From Anaeromicropila herbilytica (GTDB taxonomy: Bacteria > Bacillota > Clostridia > Lachnospirales > Lachnospiraceae), in contig NZ_AP024169.1 of assembly GCF_016591975.1 (NCBI RefSeq), positions 892,001-956,000 on the forward strand: a stretch of 64,000 nt of DNA, written 5' to 3'. Both the position numbers and the translations under genes were made by a program. The notes beneath the pieces were generated by a model. The model did no database searches. It was not told where the DNA came from and saw only the letters and a list, made by a program, of their open reading frames with translations. This document shows, piece by piece, positions 34,978-44,285 of the stretch. Numbering within the stretch: the stretch's first letter is position 1; every line of letters starts with the position of its first letter.

Positions 34978-36297
34978 ATGAAGAAAGTAGTCAAATTTGG
35001 TGGAACATCATTAGCAAGTGCAGAACAATTCAAGAAGGTATCTGCTATCATTTTAGCAGATGATAGTAGAAGATATGTAGTGCCATCGGCTCCAGGAAAA
35101 AGGTTCTCAGAAGATACGAAAGTAACTGACATGTTATATCAATGTTATAGCCTCGCAGAGAGCGGCAAAGTATTCTCAGATGTTTTAAAGAAGATTAAAG
35201 ATCGTTATAATGAAATTATTAAGGGATTAGGATTAAAACTTTCTTTAGATAGTGAATTTAAGACGATTGAAGAAGAATTTACTAATAAAGCTGGAAAAGA
35301 TTATGCTGCCTCCAGAGGAGAATACCTAAACGGTATTATTATGGCAAATTATATTGGATACGAATTTATTGATGCAAAAGAAGTTATTTTCTTTGATGAA
35401 AACGGTAATTTTGATGCTGAGAAAACAAATACAATACTATCAGAAAGACTTGCTAAGATAGAAAAAGCAGTTATTCCAGGTTTCTACGGTGCTTTACCAG
35501 ATGGTATAATTAAGACGTTCTCAAGAGGTGGGTCTGATATTACAGGTTCCATCGTTGCAAAAGCTGTGAAAGCAGGTCTCTATGAAAATTGGACCGATGT
35601 ATCTGGATTCTTAATTGCAGACCCAAGAATTATCAAGGATCCTGAGGTAATAAGCACGATTACCTATAAGGAACTAAGAGAATTATCTTATATGGGAGCT
35701 ACCGTTCTTCATGAAGATGCAATCTTCCCTGTTCGTAAAGAAGGTATTCCAATCAATATTCGTAATACTGGAGCACCAGATGATATGGGAACTATGATTG
35801 TTAAGAATACTTGTCTTAAACCGAAATATACAATTACTGGAGTTGCTGGTAAAAAAGGTTTCGTAGCCATTAATATTGAAAAAGATATGATGAACAGCGA
35901 AATCGGTTTTGGCAGAAAGGTTCTAGGAGTATTTGAAGATAACGGAATCTCCTTTGAACACGTTCCATCAGGTATCGATACTTTTACAGTATTCGTTCAT
36001 CAAGATGAATTCGAAGCCAAGGAACAAAGAGTATTATCTGGCATTGAGCAAGCGGTTCATCCTGATTCTGTAGACTTAGAAAGTGATCTAGCCTTAATCG
36101 CTGTTGTTGGAAGAGGAATGCGTGCAACAAGAGGAACTGCAGGCCGAATCTTTGCTGCACTTGCCCATGCAAATGTTAACGTTAAGATGATAGATCAAGG
36201 TTCAAGTGAACTAAACATAATTATTGGAGTTCGAAACTGTGACTTTGAAGCTGCTATAAAGGCTATATATGATATATTTGTATTAGTTCAGATATAA
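34978..36297 (+). CDS. Aspartate kinase
   Basis: 439 residues. KKVVKFGGTSLASAEQFKKV is the nucleotide-binding start. FSRGGSDITGSIVAKAV and TDVSGFLIADPRII mark the catalytic domain. Two ACT-type regulatory segments follow (MMNSEIGFGRKVLGVFEDNG, and VVGRGMRATRGTAGRIFAAL with ANVNVKMIDQGSSELNIIIG). It makes aspartyl phosphate, the first step to lysine, threonine and methionine, and the ACT part should give amino-acid feedback. AAAGGCATGGGAAAGAAC lies upstream. Isoform (Lys or Thr controlled) not decided. Confidence 0.93.
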   Translation: MKKVVKFGGTSLASAEQFKKVSAIILADDSRRYVVPSAPGKRFSEDTKVTDMLYQCYSLAESGKVFSDVLKKIKDRYNEIIKGLGLKLSLDSEFKTIEEEFTNKAGKDYAASRGEYLNGIIMANYIGYEFIDAKEVIFFDENGNFDAEKTNTILSERLAKIEKAVIPGFYGALPDGIIKTFSRGGSDITGSIVAKAVKAGLYENWTDVSGFLIADPRIIKDPEVISTITYKELRELSYMGATVLHEDAIFPVRKEGIPINIRNTGAPDDMGTMIVKNTCLKPKYTITGVAGKKGFVAINIEKDMMNSEIGFGRKVLGVFEDNGISFEHVPSGIDTFTVFVHQDEFEAKEQRVLSGIEQAVHPDSVDLESDLALIAVVGRGMRATRGTAGRIFAALAHANVNVKMIDQGSSELNIIIGVRNCDFEAAIKAIYDIFVLVQI

Positions 36298-36303
36298 TAA
36301 TGA

Positions 36304-36386
36304 GTTGCCAGGCAAATGACCTGTTTGGGAGACAGTCTAGGCAAATTGCCAGGCAAGATTCTGAAACAGGTCATTTGTCGGGCAAC
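36304..36386. repeat. 83-bp palindrome, core-deleted type B derivative
   Basis: It has the ends of the 287-bp type B palindromes (GTTGCCAGGCAAATGACCTG on the left and CAGGTCATTTGTCGGGCAAC on the right, with GTCTAGGCAAATTGCC between) but lacks the inner 200 bases with the turn motif. It directly follows the aspartate kinase stop. Confidence 0.85.
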
Positions 36387-36598
36387 ATCATAATAGTTAG
36401 AGGATTAAAAAATCGTTTTTTAAAATATAAAACTCACTATACTAAAAAAAGTTAATAATATAAATAAAATGCTTATCTATTTTGAAGTAGATAAGCATTT
36501 TATTATAAAAGCTTGAATCATTATAATTTGATAACCTAACCAATGAATTGATCAAGTATTTTATTAACTTTATAACTGCGAAGTTGAGTTATTGCTAT

Positions 36599-36840
36599 GG
36601 TGTCAAAAGCCTTTCTCAATCTACATTGTGTATATCGCTGTATAATTTTGAATTTTGGCGTAGTCCGGCTGAGAACATTGTTTATATTTTGTCAAGACTC
36701 AAAGTAAAATAAGAACGTGAGTGATTATTTTTACTTGTTATGAGGCTTGTAAAAAATATAATGTTTGAAGGAAAGGTAGCCTAAATTCATAATTATACAG
36801 CGATATACACTCAGTACACTAAAAAAAGGCTTTTGACACC
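36599..36840. repeat. MITE-like fold-back element, copy C, with target duplication
   Basis: Perfect 16-bp terminal repeats GGTGTCAAAAGCCTTT and AAAGGCTTTTGACACC. The 12-bp direct repeat AGTTGAGTTATT is at 36582-36593 and 36846-36857, five bases outside each end. Internally the halves are imperfect inverted copies, with no coding capacity. It is the most intact copy. The right duplication overlaps the stop of the metallophosphoesterase gene. Confidence 0.9.
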
Positions 36841-36855
36841 CAACCAGTTGAGTTA

Positions 36856-37767
36856 TTAACTTCGAAACCTATATTTTTCAATAGGCTCAGGTCCTCTCAT
36901 ATAGTTTTTGGTTATTTTCATAACCCCTTCTTTATTAGCTTTTATTCTCCAATCTATGAGAGCAATTTTACCATCTGCAATTTCTATACCTACAATTCCT
37001 TTAGAACGAATACAGCATCCAGTATTAAAGTAAGGAAGTTCCCTTTCCTTTGGAAATTTTGGGCGATGTGTATGGCCGCAGATTAATATTTTTTTATACT
37101 TACGAATCCATACTTTGTAATTCTTTTCAATGCGATGACGCTTATATAAGTTTTTGGCTGGGCTAGCGGGGTTTTGGAATCCGACAACATGAGCAAATCT
37201 CCAGAAGTACCGTAATAATATCATGGCTCCAAACCAAAACTGATCATTCATAAAGTCTCCTTGATGACCATGTACAGTGAGAATCTCTTGCCCAGTTCTT
37301 TTATATTTAAATAGAATTGCTTCATAAGGCGTTAGACCAGGAAATAAGGGATATGTCTTCTGGGTATATTCATCATAGTAAGTGAAATAATTTTTTCGAA
37401 CATAATTCTTATTTTTAAGATAGATATTATGGTTACCATATAGTATTCGAAAACGTTCATCATCAAAAAATTTCTTAATAGTTAGAAACACATCACTATG
37501 TGCGAGTCGTATGCTTTTGAAATTAGGATACTCCCAAAGCTCATCGCCATCTCCAGCTTCTACATAGATGTATCCTTGGTTATAATAATAATCTAGTGCA
37601 TGTAAAAAAATGATCTGATTTCTAGCGAATTCATCCGATACACTGTCATCACCTCTATGACTATCACTAAAGATGATGTACTTAGAATGATCATCGATAT
37701 ATTCAATTTTTGCATTTTTGTATGCTTGATTTAATCTTTTATTAGTAAACATATTGAGACCCCACAA
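36856..37767 (-). CDS. Calcineurin-like metallophosphoesterase
   Basis: 303 residues (or 298 from the inner ATG at 37752). The metal ligands are all present: FSDSHRGDD, GDGDELWEYP, YGNHNIYL, VHGHQGDF and CGHTHRPKF. The order D-x-H, GD, GNH, GH, GHTH defines the calcineurin-like phosphoesterases. No signal peptide, so cytoplasmic. The pattern is like the UDP-diacylglucosamine pyrophosphatase/UPF branch, but the substrate is open. Confidence 0.82.
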   Translation of the reverse strand: MWGLNMFTNKRLNQAYKNAKIEYIDDHSKYIIFSDSHRGDDSVSDEFARNQIIFLHALDYYYNQGYIYVEAGDGDELWEYPNFKSIRLAHSDVFLTIKKFFDDERFRILYGNHNIYLKNKNYVRKNYFTYYDEYTQKTYPLFPGLTPYEAILFKYKRTGQEILTVHGHQGDFMNDQFWFGAMILLRYFWRFAHVVGFQNPASPAKNLYKRHRIEKNYKVWIRKYKKILICGHTHRPKFPKERELPYFNTGCCIRSKGIVGIEIADGKIALIDWRIKANKEGVMKITKNYMRGPEPIEKYRFRS

Positions 37768-38041
37768 TCTATTGATTAGTTCCTATTTTTAATTCAAACT
37801 AGCCTACATGCCTGCGACTTGCTCGCAGGCCTAAATTCAACGTGTGAAATGTTTTATATTTCACACTAATCTTATTAGATAGTATTGAAAAAATAGTACG
37901 AATTATTCATAGAAGTATATAGTTAGATACAATATTACTTTTAGTGCTATATTTCGAAAAAAATCTTAAGAATTGTATCAATATTCATACTCAAATTTGA
38001 TATAATATAGTAACGAATATGATAAGTTTGTTTTGTAAACT

Positions 38042-38136
38042 TTACTGAGGGAAAGGTAGCCAAAATTCATAATTAATTTATTAATTTTTATACAGCAATA
38101 TACACTCAGTACACCAAAATAAGGCTTTTGACCCTA
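38042..38136. repeat. MITE-like element, partial copy D
   Basis: Only the right half remains: CTGAGGGAAAGGTAGCC, ATACAGCAATATACACTCAG and the terminus AAGGCTTTTGACCC. A TTAATTTATTAATT insertion lies inside. It is 65 bases upstream of the C39-like gene and may supply or block its promoter. Confidence 0.75.
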
Positions 38137-38200
38137 ACATCATACGGATAGGAAACAGCGCTAGATAATATGAAATATTCAGAAGGAAGGAAAAACATTT

Positions 38201-38830
38201 ATGAAACTAACAATTCAAAAACCTGAATTATTTACTATTGTGGATAATTTATCTAAAAATACTTCTTTCGGTGGAAATCAGGCATGGTATCATAAATCCT
38301 GGAATCAAAAGTCAGGATGCGGACCAACTTGCGCAGCAAATATAACCGCTTATCTTGCACATACAAGAAAAGGGTATGAGAAACTATATAAATCAAGTAG
38401 TATGGAGAAAAGTGATTTTCTACAACATATGAATGATTTATTTGAATATATTACACCAGGCCCAATGGGAGTCAATACGATTGATAAGTTTCTTATTGGA
38501 GCAAGAAAATTTGCTGAGGATCGTGGAGTTCAACTTGAAATGAAAGCTCTATCTGTAGATAAATCAACAAAGAAATTAAGAAGTAGAGAAGAGCTGGTTA
38601 ATTTTCTAGAAGAAGCGTTTCATAAAGATGCCCCAATTGCTTTCTTGAATCTATCTGTTGGTGAAGAGACAAGACTACAGAATTGGCATTGGATAACGAT
38701 TACTGAGGTTGAGATATGGGATGATACCATTATGGCAATTGCATCGGATGAAGGAGATCTTAGAGTTTTTGATCTACTCTTATGGTATCAAACGACGAAA
38801 ATGCATGGAGGATTAATCTATTTCGCTTAA
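38201..38830 (+). CDS. Papain-fold (C39-like) protein, function unknown
   Basis: 209 residues after GAAGGAAGGAAAAA. KSGCGPTCAANITAYL supplies a Cys in the GCGPT(C/A) setting of C39 and transglutaminase-type proteases. NWHWITITEVE supplies the His, and ASDEGDLRVFD a possible Asp. There is no signal peptide or transporter domain, so it acts inside the cell or is released otherwise. Substrate unknown. Confidence 0.6.
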   Translation: MKLTIQKPELFTIVDNLSKNTSFGGNQAWYHKSWNQKSGCGPTCAANITAYLAHTRKGYEKLYKSSSMEKSDFLQHMNDLFEYITPGPMGVNTIDKFLIGARKFAEDRGVQLEMKALSVDKSTKKLRSREELVNFLEEAFHKDAPIAFLNLSVGEETRLQNWHWITITEVEIWDDTIMAIASDEGDLRVFDLLLWYQTTKMHGGLIYFA

Positions 38831-38846
38831 GAATATTGAAAAATAA

Positions 38847-38901
38847 AAAGACCTGCTTTATTATCAATGAGCAAATTATAATTGATAATAAGGCAGGTTT
38901 T
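38847..38901 (+). terminator. Terminator of the C39-like gene
   Basis: ACCTGCTTTATTATCAAT pairs with ATTGATAATAAGGCAGGT and is followed by TTTGTTT. Confidence 0.88.
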
Positions 38902-39111
38902 GTTTATTACACAAGAATTTGAGCAAACAGATGATTGTAGATGGAAAAAGTTTGTGCTAAAATTATGAAATACAAATTTTAGTATGAATGTTAAACATTA
39001 TGGTTTCTAGCAAGATGATGTTGTCAAAGTATATTAGTAAATAGCTCTATTGTAGTGAACAATTTTTATAATAACTTTGCGAGTAAGCACTGTTGTAGAA
39101 AGAGGAAAAAT

Positions 39112-39924
39112 GTGAAAAGAGGTCTTGAATTAATCAAAGAAATAAATGAATATAAGGTAGAAGAAGGTAAATTAGCATTTTGGTGGCTTGGTCAAATTGG
39201 GTATGCAATCAAGATGGGAAAAACAATTATCTATATTGATGCTTATTTATCCAATAACCCAGAGCGAAATATAGCACCATTATTAAAACCAGAAGAGATT
39301 AGCAATGCTGATATTATCATAGGTACACATGACCACGAAGATCATATTGACCGAGAGGTATGGCATCAATTATCAATTAGTTCACCAAAGGCTAAATTTA
39401 TTGTGCCAGAGTTATTGCTGGATTCTTTATCTATAGATTTAGAAATCAATAAAGATAGATTCATTGGACTTGATGACAGTCAATGCATTCAGGTAGGTGA
39501 GATAAAAATTACTGGTATTGCAGCAGCACATGAATTTCTTGATCAAGATGCCATAACAGGAGGATATCCATATCTTGGTGTTGTAGTAGAGGGAAATGGA
39601 TGTCAATTCTATCATTCTGGTGACTCCTGTATCTATGAAGGGTTATTAACAAAGTTAAAAGGATTTCCTAGATTGGATGTTATGTTTGTACCAATCAATG
39701 GAAGAGATGCAAAAAGATATCTAGGTGGTTTTATTGGCAATATGACTTATCAAGAAGCAGTGGACCTAGTTGGAAATCTAAAACCAAGACTTGCTGTACC
39801 AGCACATTACGATATGTTTACTGTCAATAGCGAGAATCCTGGGAACTTTGTGGATTATTTAAATGCAAAGTATCCAGGCATAGCATCACATGTGGGGGAT
39901 TATGGAGAATTGGTTTTAATATAG
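39112..39924 (+). CDS. UlaG-like MBL-fold hydrolase
   Basis: 270 residues from GTG 39112, chosen because AGAGGAAAAAT precedes it; a GTG at 39055 has no site and would add 19 poorly coded residues. The metal motif IIGTHDHEDHIDREVW, SGDSCIYEG and AVPAHYDMF match the L-ascorbate 6-phosphate lactonase (UlaG) branch. No phosphotransferase genes lie nearby, so ascorbate use is not implied. It is 35 bases upstream of corA and may share its transcript. Confidence 0.75.
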   Translation: MKRGLELIKEINEYKVEEGKLAFWWLGQIGYAIKMGKTIIYIDAYLSNNPERNIAPLLKPEEISNADIIIGTHDHEDHIDREVWHQLSISSPKAKFIVPELLLDSLSIDLEINKDRFIGLDDSQCIQVGEIKITGIAAAHEFLDQDAITGGYPYLGVVVEGNGCQFYHSGDSCIYEGLLTKLKGFPRLDVMFVPINGRDAKRYLGGFIGNMTYQEAVDLVGNLKPRLAVPAHYDMFTVNSENPGNFVDYLNAKYPGIASHVGDYGELVLI

Positions 39925-39959
39925 TCGTTTTAGAGAAAAATAAAAGGTGCGGTATTAAT

Positions 39960-41024
39960 ATGAAGAAAAATAAGAAGAAAAGGAATAAGAAGCAAAATAC
40001 TATAATAACAACTCCAATAAAACGGAGTATTGAGAAAGATTATTCTATAGAAATTATTGAATATAATGCAGAACAATGTTCAGAAAATAAAGTAAAGAAT
40101 CTCAAAGACTATAACTTAGAGAAACTTGCAGACATCGATGAAGGAATTACAAGGTGGATTAATATCGATGAACAATATACCGAAGAAATATTAAATGAGA
40201 TTCGTGATGTATTTGCCATTCATCCACTTACTATTGAGAATATCGTCAATGACAGACCACGTGCAAAAGTGGAAGAGTATGAGGATTATCTCTATATTGC
40301 AGCTAAGATGATCTATTATGCAGGCAATCAGTTAGTAGTTGAGCAAATGAATTTTATTATGGGAAAAAATTATGTCATCTCATTTGGAGAAGTTCGTGGA
40401 GATGTATTTGATCCTATTCGAAATCGATTAAGAAATCAAGGAACAAGACAGAGAAAAAATGGTGCCGATTACTTAATGTATACTCTACTCGATGCCATAG
40501 TAGATGGATATTTTGAAGTACTTGATGTAATAGGTGAGAAAATAGATGGTATCGAAGAAGAATTAATTGAATATTCTTCAGATGATTGCTTACATGAGAT
40601 ACGTATGGCTAAAAAAGAATTATTATATATAAGAAAAAACTTTGGGCCACTAAGAGAAGTGATATCTTGGCTAAGCAAAGAATCAAGTGAATTAATAGAA
40701 GATAAAGTTGAAATCTATTTTCGTGATGTATATGATCATATGGTTCAGGTTATTGATACAGCAGAAACATATCGAGAGTTACTCTCAGGACTTATGGAAT
40801 TACACATATCCAATACAAGCAATCGGTTGAACGAGATCATGAAAGTATTGACTATCATATCAACAATATTTATACCATTAACCTTTATTGCAGGAATATA
40901 CGGGATGAACTTTAAGTACATGCCAGAGCTTTCCTGGAAATGGGGATATGGAGGAACATGGCTTGTCATGATTATTATATCAATTATTATGGTAATCTTT
41001 TTTAAGAGGAAAAAATGGTTCTGA
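39960..41024 (+). CDS. corA: CorA-family Mg2+/Co2+ transporter
   Basis: 354 residues. A long cytoplasmic N-domain is followed by two C-terminal membrane helices. The pore signature GMN is in FIAGIYGMNFKYMPEL, and the basic end KRKKW follows. About 25 extra Lys/Asn-rich residues stand at the N-terminus. Forms pentameric divalent-metal channels in the cell membrane. AAAGGTGCGG precedes the start. Confidence 0.94.
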   Translation: MKKNKKKRNKKQNTIITTPIKRSIEKDYSIEIIEYNAEQCSENKVKNLKDYNLEKLADIDEGITRWINIDEQYTEEILNEIRDVFAIHPLTIENIVNDRPRAKVEEYEDYLYIAAKMIYYAGNQLVVEQMNFIMGKNYVISFGEVRGDVFDPIRNRLRNQGTRQRKNGADYLMYTLLDAIVDGYFEVLDVIGEKIDGIEEELIEYSSDDCLHEIRMAKKELLYIRKNFGPLREVISWLSKESSELIEDKVEIYFRDVYDHMVQVIDTAETYRELLSGLMELHISNTSNRLNEIMKVLTIISTIFIPLTFIAGIYGMNFKYMPELSWKWGYGGTWLVMIIISIIMVIFFKRKKWF

Positions 41025-41063
41025 TTTGTGAGGATACTAAAAAGTCCCCTTGTGGGTTAATGA

Positions 41064-41281
41064 CGAATATCACTGTATAAGTATACGTGTTTAGATTTAG
41101 GTTAAAGAAGTATAAGAGATTCTAAATGAAAATTGAATCATTCAAAACATAATCAGAAGGAGCGAACTCGCTGCGCTCAAACAGCACTCCTTCTGATTAT
41201 TGAACGATTCAATTTTCATTAAGAATCTCTAATACTCTTTAAAACAAAATCTTAACACGCATACTTATACAGTGATATTCG
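41064..41281. repeat. 218-bp long palindrome, type A copy 1
   Basis: Outer ends CGAATATCACTGTATAAGTA and TACTTATACAGTGATATTCG pair perfectly. The inner arms AATCAGAAGGAG and CTCCTTCTGATT do too. The turn contains CGAACTCGCTGCGCTCAAAC. The partner copy is at 62490-62710. No gene inside; it fills the corA-AraC spacer. Confidence 0.9.
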
Positions 41282-41404
41282 GGAAAGTTATATAGGGAAC
41301 TTTTATGTTTTTCTCAAGTGAGAAAATTATTATAGCAATTTTTATTAAGAAATAAAGAATAGAATTAGATATAATCTCATTATAAAAGTAAAGAAGGTGA
41401 GAGA

Positions 41405-41839
41405 ATGAAGGCGAATACCATAGTGATTACGGAGATACAAGATTATATTGATAAGCATTTGGAGGAAGAATTGAATCTGAATTGTATTGCTGAGAAAGTA
41501 GGCTATTCTAAGTATCATCTAAGTCGAATATTTGCAAAGGAAGTTGGGTGCACTATGCATCAGTATATTAAGAATAAAAGATTAGATCATGCTGCAAATT
41601 GTCTAGCCAAAACACAGATGCCAATTGTTGAGATAGCATTTCGTTCAGGGTATGATTCGCAACAAGCCTTTACGTATGCATTTAAGCAGATTTATTTAGT
41701 TTCACCACAGATATATCGTAAAAGAACTACATTTGAAGCTAGGATGTTACGTAACTATCGTTGTAAAAGTAATGCTAATAGGGGTATTCATGCTAGAAGT
41801 TTTGCCACTTTCTTTGATGGAGAGGTGAAAGTAGCATGA
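41405..41839 (+). CDS. Short AraC-family regulator
   Basis: 144 residues after AGAAGGTGAGAG. The first 105 residues are a full AraC DNA-binding domain with both helix-turn-helix units (LNCIAEKVGYSKYHLSRIFA, PIVEIAFRSGYDSQQAFTYA) and the QIYLVSPQIYRK end. There is no effector domain; the basic tail (MLRNYRCKSNANRG) is unusual. It overlaps clpP by four bases (ATGA), so the two are cotranslated. Confidence 0.85.
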   Translation: MKANTIVITEIQDYIDKHLEEELNLNCIAEKVGYSKYHLSRIFAKEVGCTMHQYIKNKRLDHAANCLAKTQMPIVEIAFRSGYDSQQAFTYAFKQIYLVSPQIYRKRTTFEARMLRNYRCKSNANRGIHARSFATFFDGEVKVA

Positions 41840-42417
41840 GTCTAATTCCTAGTGTAATTGAACAAACCAGTATTGGTGAAAGAAGCTATGATATCTATTC
41901 AAGATTATTAAAGGATAGAATTATATTTCTTACCGATGAGGTAACTGATGTGAGTGCAAGTGTTGTTGTAGCCCAGCTATTATTTTTGGAATCACAAGAT
42001 TCAAATAAGGATATTAGTCTGTATATTCATAGCCCTGGAGGTTCTGTAACTGCTGGACTTGCAATCTATGATACTATGCAATTTATTAAATGTGATGTAT
42101 CAACCATGTGTATTGGTATGGCAGCTAGTATGGGAGCATTTCTATTAGCTGGGGGAGCAAAGGGGAAAAGGTACGCTCTTAAGAATTCAGAGATTATGAT
42201 ACATCAGCCATCGGGAGGCGCAAAAGGGCCAGCGACAGATATACAGATAGCCGCAAATTATATACAAAAACATAAAAAATTATTGAATCAAATTCTTTCA
42301 GAAAATACAGGTAAGTTAGTAGAACAGATTGAAAAAGATACGGATCGAGATAATTTTATGAGCGCTTTGGAAGCTAAAGATTATGGCTTAATTGATGAAG
42401 TAGTTGAGAAGCGATAA
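41836..42417 (+). CDS. clpP: ClpP-type serine protease
   Basis: 193 residues. Catalytic Ser in GMAASMGAFLLAGG, His in IMIHQPSGGAKGP, Asp in KDTDRDNFM; the SPGGSVTAGLAIYD loop is typical. Length and motifs fit ClpP. It is coupled to a regulator and not to clpX or tig, so this is probably an extra ClpP paralogue. Confidence 0.92.
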   Translation: MSLIPSVIEQTSIGERSYDIYSRLLKDRIIFLTDEVTDVSASVVVAQLLFLESQDSNKDISLYIHSPGGSVTAGLAIYDTMQFIKCDVSTMCIGMAASMGAFLLAGGAKGKRYALKNSEIMIHQPSGGAKGPATDIQIAANYIQKHKKLLNQILSENTGKLVEQIEKDTDRDNFMSALEAKDYGLIDEVVEKR

Positions 42418-42442
42418 ATAGTGATAGGAATAGAGATAAAAT

Positions 42443-42492
42443 AAAAAATACATGGTACTTTTCAATATATTGAAGGTGACCATGTATTTTTT
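42443..42492. terminator. Bidirectional terminator, clpP and chemoreceptor
   Basis: AAAATACATGGT..ACCATGTATTTTTT stem between the convergent genes, with extra CTTTTCAAT/ATTGAAGG pairing inside. Confidence 0.8.
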
Positions 42493-42498
42493 ATTTTA

Positions 42499-43953
42499 TT
42501 ATAATTGTTCTCTTAGGTGATTGGAAAGAGAAGTAATTTCATTTAATTTTTTTGATACATTTTTAACAGAATTATTTTGTCCTTTTACAGAGGTGGAGAT
42601 ATTTTCAATCATAGCAGAATTCTCTTCGGTAGTAGCAACAATTGTCTCTAATTCACCTTGAATAATATCAAAATGAGTTTTAATTTTCTCAATAGCAGCA
42701 AATTCTTTATTAACCAGTTCATTTGCTTCTTTCGTTGTGGTGTTAAGAGTTACAAAGAAATCAGATAGCGTTGTTACATCTTCTATACCAGAAACAACAG
42801 ATTCAGCACCAGAGGATACTTTGTTTGATACATCTTTGGTGGTATCAGATAGTCGTTCGAGGATGATATGTATATTAGAAGCAGCTTGGCTACTTTGTTC
42901 AGCTAATGCACGAATCTCGTTAGCAACAACTGCAAAACCTTTACCGTGTTCACCTGCTCTAGCAGCTTCGATGGATGCATTTAATGAGAGTAAATTAGTC
43001 TGAGTTGCAATGGAATTAATCTCTTCAAGAATGGAATTAATCTGACCCATCTGTTCTAATAGATATCCTGTAGCATCTTTTGCGGAGGTCACTGTATTTT
43101 CAATTTGCTCCATGGATACTTTTACATTTTTGATTTCAACCTGACCATTATCAACGATTTCAGTTACTTGTGAAAATCTTTTTTGTAGGCTATTTGCATA
43201 ACGATAGTTTTTATCCATTTGCTTATTCACGTCAACAAATTTATCATTAATTCTGACCATTGCTTCAGAAGAGTCTTCGGCAACTAGAGAAAGTTGTGTA
43301 GAGGCTTCTGCAACAGAATCGGAATGGGTAGAAACATCATTTAGATCATGTTCGCCAACTCGAATGGATTCATATAAATCTTCGGAGATACGGTGTGCTA
43401 ATTCAGAAGTTACAGCAATTTGCTCTTGTTTTTCCTGTATCTCATTCAATGCAATCTGACTTTGATTTAATAGTTGTTCCCCTCGTCTGGTTGCAAATAT
43501 AAGCATGATAGACATGGCGGCATAGATAAAGACACCAACAATAACAGAACCGAGTTCGGCTCCTTTTCCCCCTAAATAATCTGGCGCTATCATCGTGCAT
43601 ATGATGCAAGCTGTAACATAAATAGAAGAGTAGGAAAGGATAATCTTAGAACGAAAATAAAGTGTAGCCATTGCTAAGATAAAAAATGAAGCAGTAAATG
43701 TTCTATTATTTCCACCTTGAACAGCAGAAGCAATAATTGTTGATAGGCCAACAGTAGTGACTATTAGGCTTCCTTTAATCACATCATTAATAGGTAGAAA
43801 ATAATAGATTGTAACTAGTAAGGATGTGGCAAGCATTACACCTCCAGTAGCAAAGGAGATAAAGCTTGCACCCCTGGTGGCGTATGAAATAGCAAATAGT
43901 AGGAAGGAGCAAATCCAAGTTGCTATTACATTAATTCGATGTACTTTTTTCAT
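42499..43953 (-). CDS. Methyl-accepting chemotaxis protein, integral-membrane sensor
   Basis: 484 residues. Residues 1-155 are about six membrane segments with short loops and no extracytoplasmic ligand domain. The signalling domain follows, with hairpin tip NSIATQTNLLSLNASIEAAR then AGEHGKGFAVVANEIRALAE. No HAMP domain was recognised between. It probably senses a membrane or energy-linked signal. It converges on clpP. Confidence 0.9.
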   Translation of the reverse strand: MKKVHRINVIATWICSFLLFAISYATRGASFISFATGGVMLATSLLVTIYYFLPINDVIKGSLIVTTVGLSTIIASAVQGGNNRTFTASFFILAMATLYFRSKIILSYSSIYVTACIICTMIAPDYLGGKGAELGSVIVGVFIYAAMSIMLIFATRRGEQLLNQSQIALNEIQEKQEQIAVTSELAHRISEDLYESIRVGEHDLNDVSTHSDSVAEASTQLSLVAEDSSEAMVRINDKFVDVNKQMDKNYRYANSLQKRFSQVTEIVDNGQVEIKNVKVSMEQIENTVTSAKDATGYLLEQMGQINSILEEINSIATQTNLLSLNASIEAARAGEHGKGFAVVANEIRALAEQSSQAASNIHIILERLSDTTKDVSNKVSSGAESVVSGIEDVTTLSDFFVTLNTTTKEANELVNKEFAAIEKIKTHFDIIQGELETIVATTEENSAMIENISTSVKGQNNSVKNVSKKLNEITSLSNHLREQL

Positions 43954-44185
43954 TACAATAGTTCCTTTCAGTTTAGATTAATTGGTTCATGTATCATAAA
44001 AAGTTTAAACTAGCTTATATTGTGATAGCATGATAAAAACTTAAAAAATTCTTAAGATTATTACAATTTTATCACGAAAATGGGCGAAAATCAATATAAT
44101 AGCGCATTAAAATACAATATTTACTAAAAATACCTATTATAAAGAATTTAATGTATAAATATGTTATGTGTTATGTAAATTAGCA

Positions 44186-44228
44186 TTGACAACTATTTAA
44201 CAGTATAGTACTATACTGTTAAATAGTT
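44186..44228 (+). promoter_or_regulatory. Promoter overlapped by a 38-bp perfect palindrome
   Basis: TTGACA (44186-44191) is followed 17 bases on by TACTAT (44209-44214). A perfect 38-bp palindrome (44191-44228; half AACTATTTAACAGTATAGT) covers the whole spacer and -10. It drives the CMD protein and PadR genes. PadR proteins bind such palindromes, so autorepression is likely. Confidence 0.8.
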
Positions 44229-44285
44229 TTATAAGTACTCAAAATATTGATTTTTACTACAATAAAGAATAAGAGGTAGATTAAA

